Assembly (NCBI RefSeq): GCF_008973825.1
Contig: NZ_WCHR01000016.1
Location: 248,001 to 312,000 of the forward strand
Origin: Gemmobacter serpentinus
Lineage (GTDB): Bacteria > Pseudomonadota > Alphaproteobacteria > Rhodobacterales > Rhodobacteraceae
Length of the DNA: 64,000 nucleotides
Direction: 5' to 3'
Shown one piece after another: positions 55,102-64,000 of the stretch. Below the pieces are notes generated by a model. That model ran no database searches and was not told where the DNA came from. It saw only the letters and a list, made by a program, of their open reading frames with translations. The number at the start of each line of letters is the position of its first letter. The stretch's first letter is position 1. Position numbers and translations under genes: made by a program.

Positions 55102-56450
55102 AGCACATCGCCGTCATCGATATTGGCAAGACCAATGCCAAACTTGCGCTGGTCGGTGCTGATGACCTGCGCGAGATTGCCGTGGTTACCCGCCCCAACC
55201 GCGTGTTGGCCGGTCCGCCCTATCCGCATTTCGATCTGGAAGGGCATTGGGCTTTCTTCCTGCAGCATCTGGCGGCCTTTCATGCGGCCCATGGGATCGA
55301 TGCGATTTCGGTCACGACCCATGGCGCATCCTGTGTGCTGCTGGACGCGGCGGGCGATCTGGCCGCGCCGATGCTGGATTATGAGCATACCGGTCCGGAT
55401 GACCTGACCGCAGACTATGATGCGATCCGCCCGGCCTTCGCCGAGACCGGGTCGGCGCGCCTGCCGATGGGCCTGAATGTGGGCGCGCAGCTGCATTGGT
55501 TCTTGCAAACCCAGCCCGGGCTTGACGCGCGGCTGGCCCATGTCCTGACCTATCCGCAATATTGGGGTTTTCGCCTGACCGGGCAGATGGCGACGGATGT
55601 GACCTCACTTGGCTGCCATACCGACCTCTGGAATCCGTGGGAGAAGCGGTTTTCCGGTCTGGTGGATCAGCTTGGGCTGGCGGGGCGTATCGCCCCAGCC
55701 CGCCGTTCTGCCGAAGTGATCGGGCAGCTGCGCCCGGAACTGGCGCTGCAAACCGGGCTGCCCGCCGATACGCCGGTGACCGTCGGCATCCATGATTCCA
55801 ATGCCTCGCTCTATCCCTATGTGTTGGGCCGTGATGTGCCGTTTGCGGTGGTCTCCACCGGCACATGGGTGGTGGCCATGGCGGTAGGGGGCGACGCTGT
55901 GGCGCTGGATCCGACCCGGGATGTGCTGGTGAATGTGAACGCGCTTGGTGATGCCGTGCCATCGGCCCGCTTCATGGGGGGGCGCGAGTTCGAGCTGATC
56001 CGTGCGGGCAGCGATGCGGTGGCGGTCGAGGCCGACCGCGCCGCCGTGCTTGCCGCAGGCAGCATGATCCTGCCTGCGGTGGAGCCAGCCTCGGGGCCCT
56101 TCCCTGGCCGCAAGATGCGCTGGCTGGCCGAGCCTGCGGGTGCAGGCGCGCGCATGGTCGCGTTGTCCTGGTATCTGGCCCTTATGACCGACACCTGCCT
56201 GCGTCTGATTGGTGCGCGCGGGGCCACGATCATCGAGGGCCCTTTTGCCCGCAATCCGGATTATCTGGCGATGCTGACGGCGCTGCGTCCCGAAGGGGTG
56301 GAGATCGCGGCCTCTGCCACCGGGACCTCTGTCGGGGCGGCGCTGCTTTGCCTTGAGGCGGCAGCGACTGTGCCGACGGCGACCATTGCCGCACCACCAG
56401 AGGTGGATGCGCTGCGCGCCTATGCCGCCCGCTGGCAGGCACAGATCTAG
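55098..56450 (+). CDS. rhaK: L-rhamnulose kinase (FGGY family)
   Basis: Phosphorylates L-rhamnulose to the 1-phosphate. The 450-residue FGGY kinase begins [15 protein letters not shown] (phosphate loop) and has [41 protein letters not shown] and a later [17 protein letters not shown] in place of the typical GG motif. It resembles the rhizobial RhaK rather than E. coli RhaB. It is the last gene of the operon, with only 11 bases to the convergent flgD stop. Confidence 0.92.
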   Translation: MKHIAVIDIGKTNAKLALVGADDLREIAVVTRPNRVLAGPPYPHFDLEGHWAFFLQHLAAFHAAHGIDAISVTTHGASCVLLDAAGDLAAPMLDYEHTGPDDLTADYDAIRPAFAETGSARLPMGLNVGAQLHWFLQTQPGLDARLAHVLTYPQYWGFRLTGQMATDVTSLGCHTDLWNPWEKRFSGLVDQLGLAGRIAPARRSAEVIGQLRPELALQTGLPADTPVTVGIHDSNASLYPYVLGRDVPFAVVSTGTWVVAMAVGGDAVALDPTRDVLVNVNALGDAVPSARFMGGREFELIRAGSDAVAVEADRAAVLAAGSMILPAVEPASGPFPGRKMRWLAEPAGAGARMVALSWYLALMTDTCLRLIGARGATIIEGPFARNPDYLAMLTALRPEGVEIAASATGTSVGAALLCLEAAATVPTATIAAPPEVDALRAYAARWQAQI

Positions 56451-56461
56451 GCGGGGGATCG

Positions 56462-57121
56462 TCATCCCCCGCGCAACGCGGTGATCGCGGTGGAGGCCAC
56501 CTTTCGCCCGCCCTCCATCACCAGAACCATCTCACCCTCCAGCCCCTGCACCTCGGTGATGCGGCCGTAAAGTTCGACCCCGGTCGGGTCGATCTCTACC
56601 CCGTCGGCGTGGTTTTCCAGGCTGAGACTATACATGCCATCGGGCAGCGGATTGCCGGTGGCGTCCTTCGGCTCCCATTCAAACTCGGTGGCATTGACCG
56701 CGATATCGACCCGGCTGACCAGCTTTCCGTCACCATCGCGCACCAGCAGTACCGACTGATCGGCCTTGACCGGGATCTGCGGATAAAGCGTGACCGCCCC
56801 GCCATCCTCGACCATCGCGGGCATCTGCGCCCGCGCCTCGCTGCCGACCCAGGAGGCAATCTGGGCCATGCCGAACATGTTGAAGCTGGATTGCATCGCA
56901 GTCAGGATCTTGTTGGTGCGGGTCTGCTGTTCCACCGCGGAAAAGCTGGCCAGTTGTGACAGATATTCGGTGCTGTCCACAGGGTTCAGCGGATCCTGAA
57001 ATTCCAGCTGCGTGGTCATCAATCGCAGAAAGGTTTCAAAATCCGTGGTCAGGGCCGCGCTGCCCTGCGCCGTGGCGGAAGGGCCGCCGCCAAGCGGGCT
57101 GGTCGTTTGCGTCACGTCCAT
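56462..57121 (-). CDS. flgD: Flagellar hook-assembly (capping) protein
   Basis: Scaffold that caps the growing flagellar hook. The 219-residue protein has the conserved block FLRLMTTQLEFQDPLNPVDSTEYLSQLASFSAVEQQ near residues 31-66 and a C-terminal beta-rich part with PDGMYSLSL. It follows fliK by 10 bases on the same strand, so hook-length control and capping are co-transcribed. Confidence 0.93.
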   Translation of the reverse strand: MDVTQTTSPLGGGPSATAQGSAALTTDFETFLRLMTTQLEFQDPLNPVDSTEYLSQLASFSAVEQQTRTNKILTAMQSSFNMFGMAQIASWVGSEARAQMPAMVEDGGAVTLYPQIPVKADQSVLLVRDGDGKLVSRVDIAVNATEFEWEPKDATGNPLPDGMYSLSLENHADGVEIDPTGVELYGRITEVQGLEGEMVLVMEGGRKVASTAITALRGG

Positions 57122-57131
57122 CGCAGACCTT

Positions 57132-58175
57132 TCACATCAGAAGGTTGAGCCCGCTGACCAGGGCTGCGGCCCCGGCCAGCGGCGTTGCGGCGTTCTGGTC
57201 TGTGGGCGGGGCATCAAAAACTTGGCCTTCCGGCGCGTCTTGTTTCTGCCCGCCTGAGAAATCAAGCTGCGCCCCTTTGAAACCTGAATCCTGCAAGGAT
57301 TGCGCCAGAATATCGGCGTGGCGGCGCAGCAGATCGAGGGTTTCAGGCCGGTCCACCGTGATCATGAGGCGCAGCGAATCGCCCTCGGTCTCAAGGGTGA
57401 TCTGGACCCGCCCGAGCTCCTGCGGATCAAGCCGGATCTCAACCCGATCAGGCTCAGCGGCGATGACTGCCATCGTATCGGGCCGGGCCGGAGGCGGGAT
57501 CTGACCGGCAAGCACCGCAAGATGCGGGCGCAGAGCCGCCAGGATCTGGTCCGAGACCAGTCTGGGTGTCATCGCCGTAAGGGTCGCCGGATCGATACCG
57601 CCCGGACTGTTCACATCAGGCGCGATGCGCGCCACCACCTCCTGCGCGCCCCCTTCCAGCGCAGGCAGGTCCATCGAAGGCGTGTCGGCCGGCGCTGGGT
57701 TCTGCTGCGTCTGCGGCAACACTTGCGGGGCATCGCGCGCGGTTGCCCGCAGGTTCTGCACCATGCGCCAAAGCTCTGCGGTCTCGTCATGGTGGGGTGC
57801 TTGCGGCCCGCCATCACAGGATATTGCAGTCTGGGTCTTTGCAGCTGGATCGGGGGGGCGATCGACCTTCGGCTCGGGGGGGGCGTCCGGCGCGGGGGGC
57901 TGCATCCGGCCTGTCGCTTCGGGTTTTGCTTTGCCGGTGACGTCATCAGCTGTGTCGCCATCGGTGGTTTGTGACGCCACGGCCAAAATATACAAAGGCG
58001 TCTCGGGCGCGCCTTGCGCGGGGTCTTGCGGGATGTCCTCCGCCTCCGGGACGAAGGCAGAGAAATCGATCATCTCCTCCTCGCCCTCCTCCGGCTTCGA
58101 CGGAGGGGGGGCGGATACCGGCTGGGGGCGGGCAAGCGTCAGGCCTTCAAGCATGGCACACCGAAAATCTGTCAT
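57132..58175 (-). CDS. fliK: Flagellar hook-length control protein
   Basis: A 347-residue protein with a long, proline- and acid-rich N-terminal part (ruler-like, low complexity) and the conserved C-terminal FliK domain: DRVEIRLDPQELGRVQITLETEGDSLRLMI near residues 250-280. It measures hook length and triggers the export switch. The start is uncertain: 58175 is used, 58154 is an alternative. It is divergent from the rod-binding gene. Confidence 0.88.
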   Translation of the reverse strand: MTDFRCAMLEGLTLARPQPVSAPPPSKPEEGEEEMIDFSAFVPEAEDIPQDPAQGAPETPLYILAVASQTTDGDTADDVTGKAKPEATGRMQPPAPDAPPEPKVDRPPDPAAKTQTAISCDGGPQAPHHDETAELWRMVQNLRATARDAPQVLPQTQQNPAPADTPSMDLPALEGGAQEVVARIAPDVNSPGGIDPATLTAMTPRLVSDQILAALRPHLAVLAGQIPPPARPDTMAVIAAEPDRVEIRLDPQELGRVQITLETEGDSLRLMITVDRPETLDLLRRHADILAQSLQDSGFKGAQLDFSGGQKQDAPEGQVFDAPPTDQNAATPLAGAAALVSGLNLLM

Positions 58176-58200
58176 CTGACCGTTTTATCCCCCCAAGTGA

Positions 58201-58219
58201 TTACCGATTCTTTACCGAT
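58201..58219. promoter_or_regulatory. Direct repeat TTACCGAT between divergent flagellar genes
   Basis: Two copies of TTACCGAT (58201-58208, 58212-58219), 11 bp apart, lie in the 87-base gap between fliK and the rod-binding gene. They could be a binding site for a flagellar or cell-cycle regulator. No sigma-28 or sigma-54 promoter was clear. Confidence 0.35.
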
Positions 58220-58262
58220 AGCGGGAAAAGATCAGGAAAATGCAGCCAAGCTGGAGGCTTCG

Positions 58263-58553
58263 ATGATCACCGATTCCGCCTCGAGGACAGGCCCCGCCCC
58301 AGGGCCTGATCCTGCGCGCCGTGCGGCCATGCGCGCCCGCGCCGAGGAGTTGGAGGGGGTGTTTCTGGCCGAAATGCTGGCCCATGCCGGGATGAAGCCC
58401 ATGGCAGGTGCCTTTGGCGGTGGCACCGGAGAGGAACAGTTCGCCTCGTTTCTGAGGCAGGAGCAGGCATCAGCGATGGTGAGGCGTGGCGGGATCGGGC
58501 TGGCCGAGCAGCTCTTCAAAGCCATGCTGCGCAGCGAGGCGGGCGATGTCTGA
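58263..58553 (+). CDS. Rod-binding protein (FlgJ N-terminal-domain-like)
   Basis: A 96-residue protein with the FlgJ rod-binding pattern AEELEGVFLAEMLAHAGM and GGGTGEEQFASFLRQEQASAMVRRGGIGLAEQ. It has no C-terminal muramidase domain, as usual in alphaproteobacteria, where the muramidase is a separate gene. GGAGG precedes the ATG. It overlaps the next gene by 8 bases. Confidence 0.88.
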   Translation: MITDSASRTGPAPGPDPARRAAMRARAEELEGVFLAEMLAHAGMKPMAGAFGGGTGEEQFASFLRQEQASAMVRRGGIGLAEQLFKAMLRSEAGDV

Positions 58554-58878
58554 AGTGCTGGAGGATCTGGGCCGGGTGCTGGCGCGCATCCGGTCTGCGG
58601 TGCTGGCGGGCGATTTCCACCTTCTGGCCGGGTTGGAGGAGGAGTTGGAGGCGCTGCGACCGGACCTGCGCGGCATGGAACCTGCGCGGCTTGCGCCCTT
58701 GTTGGCGCAGGCCTCGGCCAATCAGCGATTGCTTGCGGCAGCAAGCCGGGGTGTGCGGGCAGCGCAGCGCCGTCTGGCAGAGCTGGCGCGCGCGATGGAG
58801 GGGTTTCAGACCTATGATGCGGCTGGGCATCTGCAACCCGGTGGGGCTAAGGCGATCCGGCTGCGCCGCCGCATTTAG
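58546..58878 (+). CDS. FlgN-like flagellar export chaperone
   Basis: A 110-residue helical, alanine- and leucine-rich protein. Pairs of long amphipathic helices (MSEVLEDLGRVLARIRSAVLAGDF and AAQRRLAELARAMEGF) and the C-terminal FQTYDAAGH motif suggest a FlgN-type chaperone for hook-associated proteins. It is translationally coupled to the rod-binding gene. The identification rests on size, fold and context. Confidence 0.65.
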   Translation: MSEVLEDLGRVLARIRSAVLAGDFHLLAGLEEELEALRPDLRGMEPARLAPLLAQASANQRLLAAASRGVRAAQRRLAELARAMEGFQTYDAAGHLQPGGAKAIRLRRRI

Positions 58879-58997
58879 GGGGCGGGGTATTGGCGGGGGC
58901 GGAGCGGATGAAACAGTTGCGGTGAGGCGGTGATCCCCCGGCCGATCTCGGCCAAGGACATTGCCTCTGATCAAGCCAGGGCCTAACTTGCGCGGCG

Positions 58998-59807
58998 ATG
59001 AAACCGGACCTTTTCCCCTCGCCCGAACTGCGGCAGGCGCTGCGCCCGCTGGTGCCAAAGGATGCGGTCTGGCAGCGCATGGCAGGGGGGCGCAGCAATC
59101 TGGTCTGGCGGGTTGGCGGGCTGGTGGTGAAGCAGTTTCGTCCCGACCGGGCGAGCCCGCTTTTTCCCAATGATCCGCTGGCGGAGCGGGCGGCGCTGAC
59201 GGGCTTGGCGGGCTGCGGCATCGCGCCGCGCATGGCGGGCAGCGGCAGCGACTGGATCGCCTATGACCATCTGCCGGGGCAGGATTGGCGTGACGATCCC
59301 GTGCCTGTTGCCCGGGCCCTGGCTGTGCTGCATCGGCAACCCTTGCTGCCTTCGTTGACGCGGGCACCGATGGGGCACGATCTGCGGCGCGCTGCGCAGG
59401 TCTGGGCACCGCAAGACCTGCCACCCTGCCCGGAATTGAATGCGCCCTTGCCGCAGATCGCGCCAAGGATCATTCACCGTGATCCGGTGCCCGGCAATAT
59501 CGTGATGCAAGACGGGCAGGCGCGGCTGATCGACTGGCAATGCCCGGCGATTGGCGATCCGGCCGAAGATCTGGCGGTCTTTCTGTCGCCCGCGATGCAG
59601 ATGCTCTATCGCGGTGCGGTGCTGAGCGAGACCGAAATCGCGCAGTTTCTGGCAGCCTATCCCGACCGGGAGGTGATCGACCGATACCGGGCGATGCGCG
59701 GGGTGCTGCATTGGCGGATCGCGGCGCATTGCGCCTGGCGGGCCGGACAGGGCTGCGCCGATTACGCGCGGGCGCTACCGTTGGAATGTGCGATGGCGGC
59801 GGCCTGA
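58998..59807 (+). CDS. Aminoglycoside/choline phosphotransferase-family kinase-like protein
   Basis: A 269-residue protein with the APH-type active site: HRDPVPGNIVM (catalytic D, about 156-166) and LIDWQCPAIGDPAEDLA (metal-binding D about 176). The N-terminal lobe has GRSNLVWRVGGLVVKQF with a candidate ATP-binding lysine. Substrates of relatives include choline, thiamine, ethanolamine and aminoglycosides; none is indicated here. It is a lone gene after the flagellar set, preceded by 119 non-coding bases. Confidence 0.8.
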   Translation: MKPDLFPSPELRQALRPLVPKDAVWQRMAGGRSNLVWRVGGLVVKQFRPDRASPLFPNDPLAERAALTGLAGCGIAPRMAGSGSDWIAYDHLPGQDWRDDPVPVARALAVLHRQPLLPSLTRAPMGHDLRRAAQVWAPQDLPPCPELNAPLPQIAPRIIHRDPVPGNIVMQDGQARLIDWQCPAIGDPAEDLAVFLSPAMQMLYRGAVLSETEIAQFLAAYPDREVIDRYRAMRGVLHWRIAAHCAWRAGQGCADYARALPLECAMAAA

Positions 59808-60118
59808 CGCGTTTCCCGGGACGTCAGACGCGCAGTCATCGCAGGGGGAAATCCGGGAAACTCGTTGTATAGGGCCAAGAGCCTTGCGAATGAGGCTTGG
59901 TTGATCGGCCCGCGGTGGGCATTGTTGTTCACAGTCGCCCGCAGCCGTTTTCAGCGGCCTGTTCGCCAGATCACCATCAACCCTTTGTTCCAAAATATTG
60001 AATCTGGCTCGTCCGGGTGCCTTGGGATGCGGATGTTCAGGGCAGGTGGCGGAGCTGAAGCCACCACTGCGCAAGCTCGCATATGCGGGTTGGCTCCCGC
60101 AGGCAATGCGGGATTGGA
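59808..60118. other. Gene-free stretch with several paired hairpins; possible small RNA
   Basis: About 310 bases without a credible gene. CCAAGAGCC pairs with GGCTTGG (59875-59900). GGTTGAT (59899-59905) can pair with ATCAACC (59976-59982), enclosing further hairpins such as GCCG/CGGC near 59944-59957. GGTGGC/GCCACC (60045-60065) and TGCGGG/CCCGCA (60084-60101) follow. TTGTATAG (59865-59872) could be a -10 element. No known RNA family could be assigned. Confidence 0.25.
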
Positions 60119-61642
60119 CTAAAGCAGCGCGCCGAGACCCACGCCCAGCACGACAAGGCTGGCACCGGCCAGCATCCAGAGCAGCGGATGCACCTCGCGG
60201 GCGGGCGGCAGTTGCGGTTGGCTTTGCCGGATCAGCTGCGCCTCGACCAGTGCGGGCAGTTTGGGGCCAAAGCGCCCCAGAACCCGCGCGGTGCGGCCCA
60301 GATCACGCAGCAGGGCCCGCGGACCGACATTGGTCTTGATGTAACCTTCGACCACCGGGCGGGCGACCTGCCAGATGTTGATATGCGGATCCAACCCCCG
60401 CGCCACGCCCTCGACCACGACCATCGTGCGTTGCAGCAAGATCAGCTCTGTCCGGGTTTCCATGCCGAATTTTTCTGTTACTTCAAACAGATAGGCCAGA
60501 AGCCGCGCCATGGAAATTCGGCTGGCATCCATGCCGAAGATCGGCTCGCCCACCACGCGCAGGGCGCGGGCAAACTCGTCGATATCGCGGTCGGGCGGCA
60601 CATAGCCTGCCTCGAAATGCACCTCGGCCACGCGGCGATAATCCTTGCGGATGAAGCCGAACAGGATCTCGGCATAGACGCGGCGGGTATATTCGTCGAG
60701 CCGCCCCATGATGCCGAAATCATAGGCGATGATCGCGCCATCGGGGCCGACCTTCAGATTGCCCTGATGCATGTCGGCATGAAAGAACCCGTCGCGCAGC
60801 GCATGGCTGAGAAACAGTTGCAAGACCCGCGCGCCAAGCGCCACACGGTCATGGCCTGCGGCATCAAGGGCGGCATTGTCGGCCAGTGCCGTGCCCTCGG
60901 CCCAGTCCAGCACCATGACATTGCGCGCGCAAAGGCCCCAATCGGGCTTGGGTACGCGGAAGCCCTCGTCACTTGCCGTATTGGCGGCAAATTCTGAGGC
61001 GGCGGCGGCTTCCAACCGCAGGTCCAGTTCGCCCATCACCACGCCCTCGAAATGGGCGATAACATCCATCGGCTTCAACCGGCGCGAGGCGGGCGACAGA
61101 GTCTCGATGAAACGGGCGGCGAACCAGAAGGCGTCGATATCCTTGCGGAAGGCGCGCTCGATCCCCGGGCGCAGCACCTTCACCGCCACATCCGCCCCGT
61201 TGGAGGCCAGACGCGCGCGATGGACCTGCGCGATGGAGGCGGCGGCCACGGGTTCTGAGAAGCTGGTAAAGATCGTATCGACCGGCACGCCCAGATCGGC
61301 CTCGATCATCTGTTTGGCCTGCTCCACCGGGAAGGGGGGCAGCTTGTCCTGCAGATAGCGCAGCTGTTCGGCCAATTCATCGCCGACAATATCGGGGCGG
61401 GTCGAAAGGATCTGGCCGAATTTGATATAGGCCGGGCCAAGGGCGGTCAGCGCGCGGGTCGTCGGTGGCAGGGATGGATCGCCCTTCAGCCCAAGCCATT
61501 TGAACGGCCAGCCCAAGATGCGCGCAGCCAGACGCAGGCGCGGCGGCGCGTCCACGGCCCCCAGAACCTGCCCGATGGCGCCGGTGCGTTCCAGCGTGGC
61601 CAGCGTCCGCACAAGACGGATGATGTTGTGCGGACCGCGCAT
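60119..61642 (-). CDS. ubiB: UbiB-family kinase-like protein for ubiquinone biosynthesis
   Basis: A 507-residue ABC1/ADCK atypical kinase needed for ubiquinone synthesis. Conserved parts are the KxGQ motif (YIKFGQILSTRPD, about 71-83), AAASIAQVHRARL (alanine-rich loop), VAVKVLRPG (catalytic lysine) and HADMHQGNLKV with IAYDFGIMG. The C-terminal end has two hydrophobic segments, the usual membrane anchor. It overlaps ubiE in TGATG, so the two are coupled. Confidence 0.95.
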   Translation of the reverse strand: MRGPHNIIRLVRTLATLERTGAIGQVLGAVDAPPRLRLAARILGWPFKWLGLKGDPSLPPTTRALTALGPAYIKFGQILSTRPDIVGDELAEQLRYLQDKLPPFPVEQAKQMIEADLGVPVDTIFTSFSEPVAAASIAQVHRARLASNGADVAVKVLRPGIERAFRKDIDAFWFAARFIETLSPASRRLKPMDVIAHFEGVVMGELDLRLEAAAASEFAANTASDEGFRVPKPDWGLCARNVMVLDWAEGTALADNAALDAAGHDRVALGARVLQLFLSHALRDGFFHADMHQGNLKVGPDGAIIAYDFGIMGRLDEYTRRVYAEILFGFIRKDYRRVAEVHFEAGYVPPDRDIDEFARALRVVGEPIFGMDASRISMARLLAYLFEVTEKFGMETRTELILLQRTMVVVEGVARGLDPHINIWQVARPVVEGYIKTNVGPRALLRDLGRTARVLGRFGPKLPALVEAQLIRQSQPQLPPAREVHPLLWMLAGASLVVLGVGLGALL

Positions 61643-62391
61643 CAGATCTTCCAGCCCGAATGCAGCGCCGCAATGCCCATCGAGAGGTTGCGGTATTTCA
61701 CCTGACCAAAGCCGGCCTGCCGGATCATCCCGGCAAAGGTTTCCTGATCGGGGAATTTGCGGATGCTCTCGACCAGATACTGATAGCTGTCGCGATCATT
61801 GGCGATGATCTGGCCCATCACCGGAATCGCGTTGAAGCTGTAAAAATCATAGAGCTTTTGCAGCAGGTCATTCGGGATCTGGCTGAATTCCAGCACCATC
61901 AGCCGCCCACCGGGGCGCAGCACACGGTAAGCCTCGTTCAGTGCATCCTGCACGCGGGTCACGTTGCGGATGCCAAAGCTGATCGTATAGGTATCAAAGC
62001 TGTTGGCGGGGAAGGGCAGCGCCATCGCGTCGCCCACCACCCAGCCCAGCCTGTCGGCCATGCTGTCGGCCTCGGCCCGCAGGCGACCCTCAACCAGCAT
62101 GGATTCGGTCATGTCCAGCACAACCGCCTCGGCCCCCGGCGCGCGTTTGAGGTAACGAAACGAGATATCGCCGGTGCCGCCCGCCACATCCAGCAGCCTT
62201 GTGCCGGGGCGCGGGGCCAGCCAATCCATCATCGCATCCTTCCAGATGCGGTGGATGCCAAGGCTCATCGCGTCGTTCATCACGTCGTATTTGCTGGCCA
62301 CCTTGGTGAAGACGCCATGCACCATGCCCGCCTTCTCGGCCTCGTTCACGGTCTGAAAGCCGAAATGCGTGGTCTTGGGCGCGTCGCTCAT
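61642..62391 (-). CDS. ubiE: Demethylmenaquinone/2-methoxy-6-polyprenyl-benzoquinol methylase
   Basis: C-methyltransferase of ubiquinone synthesis. The 249-residue SAM enzyme has [35 protein letters not shown], motif [22 protein letters not shown] and [12 protein letters not shown], all UbiE hallmarks. The start MSDAP at 62391 is preferred; an in-frame ATG at 62400 is possible. It is divergent from mutM, as in many Rhodobacterales. Confidence 0.96.
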   Translation of the reverse strand: MSDAPKTTHFGFQTVNEAEKAGMVHGVFTKVASKYDVMNDAMSLGIHRIWKDAMMDWLAPRPGTRLLDVAGGTGDISFRYLKRAPGAEAVVLDMTESMLVEGRLRAEADSMADRLGWVVGDAMALPFPANSFDTYTISFGIRNVTRVQDALNEAYRVLRPGGRLMVLEFSQIPNDLLQKLYDFYSFNAIPVMGQIIANDRDSYQYLVESIRKFPDQETFAGMIRQAGFGQVKYRNLSMGIAALHSGWKI

Positions 62392-62486
62392 CTGTCTCAT
62401 CCGGGGCTTGCCCATCCGGGCTTTGCCACCCCTTATAGGCCGCATCGCGCGCGCTGCAATGCGCCGGAATGTCGGGAGGCGGTGTC

Positions 62487-63338
62487 ATGCCGGAATTGCC
62501 AGAGGTTGAAACCGTCCGTCGCGGGCTTTTGCCGGTGATGGAGGGGCGGGTGATTGCGCAGGCGGCGGTCAATCGGCCGGATCTGCGCTGGCCGTTCCCG
62601 ACCGGCATGGCCGCGCGGCTGACCGGCGCGCGGGTCGAGGCGCTGCGGCGGCGGTCGAAATACATACTGGCGGATCTGTCCACGGGCGAGACGCTGCTGA
62701 TCCATCTGGGCATGTCGGGGCGGATGCTGATCTCCGGCGCGCAACTTGGCGCGTTCCATCACGATCACCCGGCACCCGCCAAACATGATCATGTGGTGTT
62801 CGACATGGAGGGCGGTGCGCGCGTCACCTTCAACGATGCACGGCGCTTTGGCGCGATGGATCTGATGCAGACCGCGGAGGCCGAGGCGCATCCGCTGCTC
62901 TCCGTGCTGGGGCCGGAGCCCTTGGGCAATGACTTCCACGAAGCGCATCTGGCGGCGCGGCTCAAGGGGCGCGCGACACCGATCAAATCGGCGCTGCTGG
63001 ATCAGCATCTGGTCGCGGGTCTGGGCAATATCTATGTCTGCGAAGTGCTGTTTCGCGCAGGCATCCACCCGGCGCGGCTGGCGCGCGATGTGACGGGGGC
63101 GGAGGTGGCGCTTTTGGTGCCGCTGATCCGCGAGGTTCTGGCCGAGGCGATCGAGGCCGGGGGATCATCGCTGAAAGACTATCGTCAGGCCGATGGCGAA
63201 CTGGGCTATTTCCAGCACAGCTTCCGCGTCTATGACCGTGAGGGGCAGGCTTGCACGACGCCCGGTTGCGGGGCATCCCTGCTGCGGATCGTGCAATCGG
63301 GTCGATCCAGCTTTTTTTGCCCGACCTGTCAGCGGTGA
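62487..63338 (+). CDS. mutM: Formamidopyrimidine-DNA glycosylase
   Basis: Removes 8-oxoguanine and formamidopyrimidines and nicks the abasic site. The 283-residue protein begins [14 protein letters not shown], with the catalytic proline at position 2 and E3, which fixes the start at 62487. Other parts are [30 protein letters not shown] and the C-terminal zinc finger (C-x4-C and CPTC) ending in QR. Confidence 0.97.
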   Translation: MPELPEVETVRRGLLPVMEGRVIAQAAVNRPDLRWPFPTGMAARLTGARVEALRRRSKYILADLSTGETLLIHLGMSGRMLISGAQLGAFHHDHPAPAKHDHVVFDMEGGARVTFNDARRFGAMDLMQTAEAEAHPLLSVLGPEPLGNDFHEAHLAARLKGRATPIKSALLDQHLVAGLGNIYVCEVLFRAGIHPARLARDVTGAEVALLVPLIREVLAEAIEAGGSSLKDYRQADGELGYFQHSFRVYDREGQACTTPGCGASLLRIVQSGRSSFFCPTCQR

Positions 63339-63443
63339 CGTGCCGTCGCGGCCCTTGCCCCGAACTTCCACTGGGCTTGCACTGTGCGGCAGGGCTGATA
63401 GGTAGGCCCGGATCCATCGGCAGACCAAAGGGGAGCCTCAGGC

Positions 63444-64000
63444 ATGGCCTATGAAACGCTGATCGTCGAGATCGAGGATTATATCGCTCTGATCCGTCTC
63501 AACCGGCCCGATGCGCTGAATGCGCTGAACAGCAAGCTGCTGTCGGAACTGTCGGTGGCGCTGCAGGCGGCGGATCGCGACGATTCGGTGCGCTGCATCA
63601 TCATCACTGGATCGGAAAAGGCCTTTGCCGCCGGTGCCGATATCAAGGAGATGTCGAGCAAGGGCTTTGTCGAGATGTTCGGCGAGGACTTCTTTGCCGC
63701 CGAGGCCGATGCCATCACCCGCGTGCGCAAGCCGATCATCGCGGCGGTTTCGGGCTATGCTCTGGGCGGCGGTTGCGAGCTGGCCATGGCCTGCGATTTC
63801 ATCATCGCGTCGGATACCGCAAAATTCGGCCAGCCAGAGATCAATCTGGGTGTTGTGGCCGGGATCGGTGGCACACAGCGCCTGACCCGCTTTGTCGGCA
63901 AGTCGAAATCCATGGATATGCACCTGACCGGACGCTTCATGGATGCGGCCGAGGCCGAGCGTTGCGGGCTGGTCAGCCGGGTTTTCCCCGCGAAGGACCT
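63444..64000 (+). CDS. Enoyl-CoA hydratase (cut by the window edge)
   Basis: The first 185 residues of a crotonase-family protein. It has [13 protein letters not shown], the oxyanion-hole block [10 protein letters not shown] (about 55-64), [16 protein letters not shown] with the catalytic glutamate region following, and [20 protein letters not shown]. The frame is open to the right edge. In this gene order the next genes are usually rpsT and dnaA, which would place the replication origin nearby. Confidence 0.93.
   Translation, partial: MAYETLIVEIEDYIALIRLNRPDALNALNSKLLSELSVALQAADRDDSVRCIIITGSEKAFAAGADIKEMSSKGFVEMFGEDFFAAEADAITRVRKPIIAAVSGYALGGGCELAMACDFIIASDTAKFGQPEINLGVVAGIGGTQRLTRFVGKSKSMDMHLTGRFMDAAEAERCGLVSRVFPAKD

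Noticed and set aside
59865-60122. A short plus-strand frame of about 85 codons
   Set aside because: No ribosome site, no recognisable protein features, and it overlaps the paired-hairpin region, which argues for non-coding sequence.

Overview
The window looks like a 64 kb piece of chromosome from a GC-rich alphaproteobacterium of the Rhodobacterales (Paracoccus/Rhodobacter-like). This rests on codon use, on the hemD / mitofilin-like / hemY string next to tsaD-gpsA, on the alphaproteobacterial-type rhamnose locus, and on the ubiB-ubiE-mutM-enoyl-CoA hydratase string. In this order the last string usually leads to rpsT and dnaA. No phage, insertion sequence, CRISPR array or plasmid gene was seen. 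The content is housekeeping blocks alternating with substrate-specific catabolic and transport operons, most with their own regulator.

Left part (1-13.6 kb). A GntR/FCD regulator leads a minus-strand CUT2-type sugar ABC transporter (ATPase and permease; the rest lies off the left edge). It faces a plus-strand iron-alcohol dehydrogenase, aldehyde dehydrogenase and alpha/beta hydrolase. The divergent region carries a duplicated palindromic operator. After 540 bases without a gene comes a seven-gene operon: M20 amidohydrolase, polar amino acid ABC transporter (binding protein, two permeases, ATPase), GntR regulator and homocysteine S-methyltransferase. It reads like a salvage route for an acylated sulfur-containing or methyl-donor amino acid.

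Housekeeping block (13.7-25.1 kb). This holds a thioredoxin-reductase-like flavoprotein with an Rrf2 regulator (probably a leaderless transcript), tRNA-Thr(CGT), hemY, a mitofilin-like gene, hemD, tsaD, gpsA, YciI and EVE proteins, a DUF2853 protein, a methyltransferase, ahcY and an HD hydrolase.

Carbon-source operons (25.1-38.2 kb). glpR is divergent from glpD-glpK. An eight-gene minus-strand operon follows: spermidine/putrescine-type ABC transporter, CodA-like amidohydrolase, flavin-reductase-like protein, hydantoin/Asp-Glu racemase-like protein and a second amidohydrolase whose usual HxH metal motif is missing. A divergent GntR regulator sits beside five copies of one operator half-site. 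The operon's substrate is unknown; it is the strongest candidate here for an undescribed pathway.

Copper and sulfur block (38.2-45.8 kb). Copper-delivery genes (SCO, PCuAC and a small secreted protein with an EF-hand-like loop plus CxxC) lie beside an FAD/NAD(P)-binding protein preceded by two very small genes. A complete sulfate ABC transporter follows and ends in a strong terminator.

Rhamnose locus (45.8-56.5 kb). rhaD-rhaI diverge from rhaR-S-T-P-Q-U-K. Between them is an 80-bp symmetric operator of six heptamers spaced exactly one helical turn apart. The locus covers uptake, mutarotation, isomerisation, phosphorylation, aldol cleavage and lactaldehyde oxidation.

Right end (56.5-64 kb). 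Flagellar hook genes (flgD, fliK, a rod-binding protein, a FlgN-like protein), a small kinase-like protein, 310 bases with RNA-like hairpins, ubiB-ubiE, mutM, and the start of an enoyl-CoA hydratase cut by the window edge.
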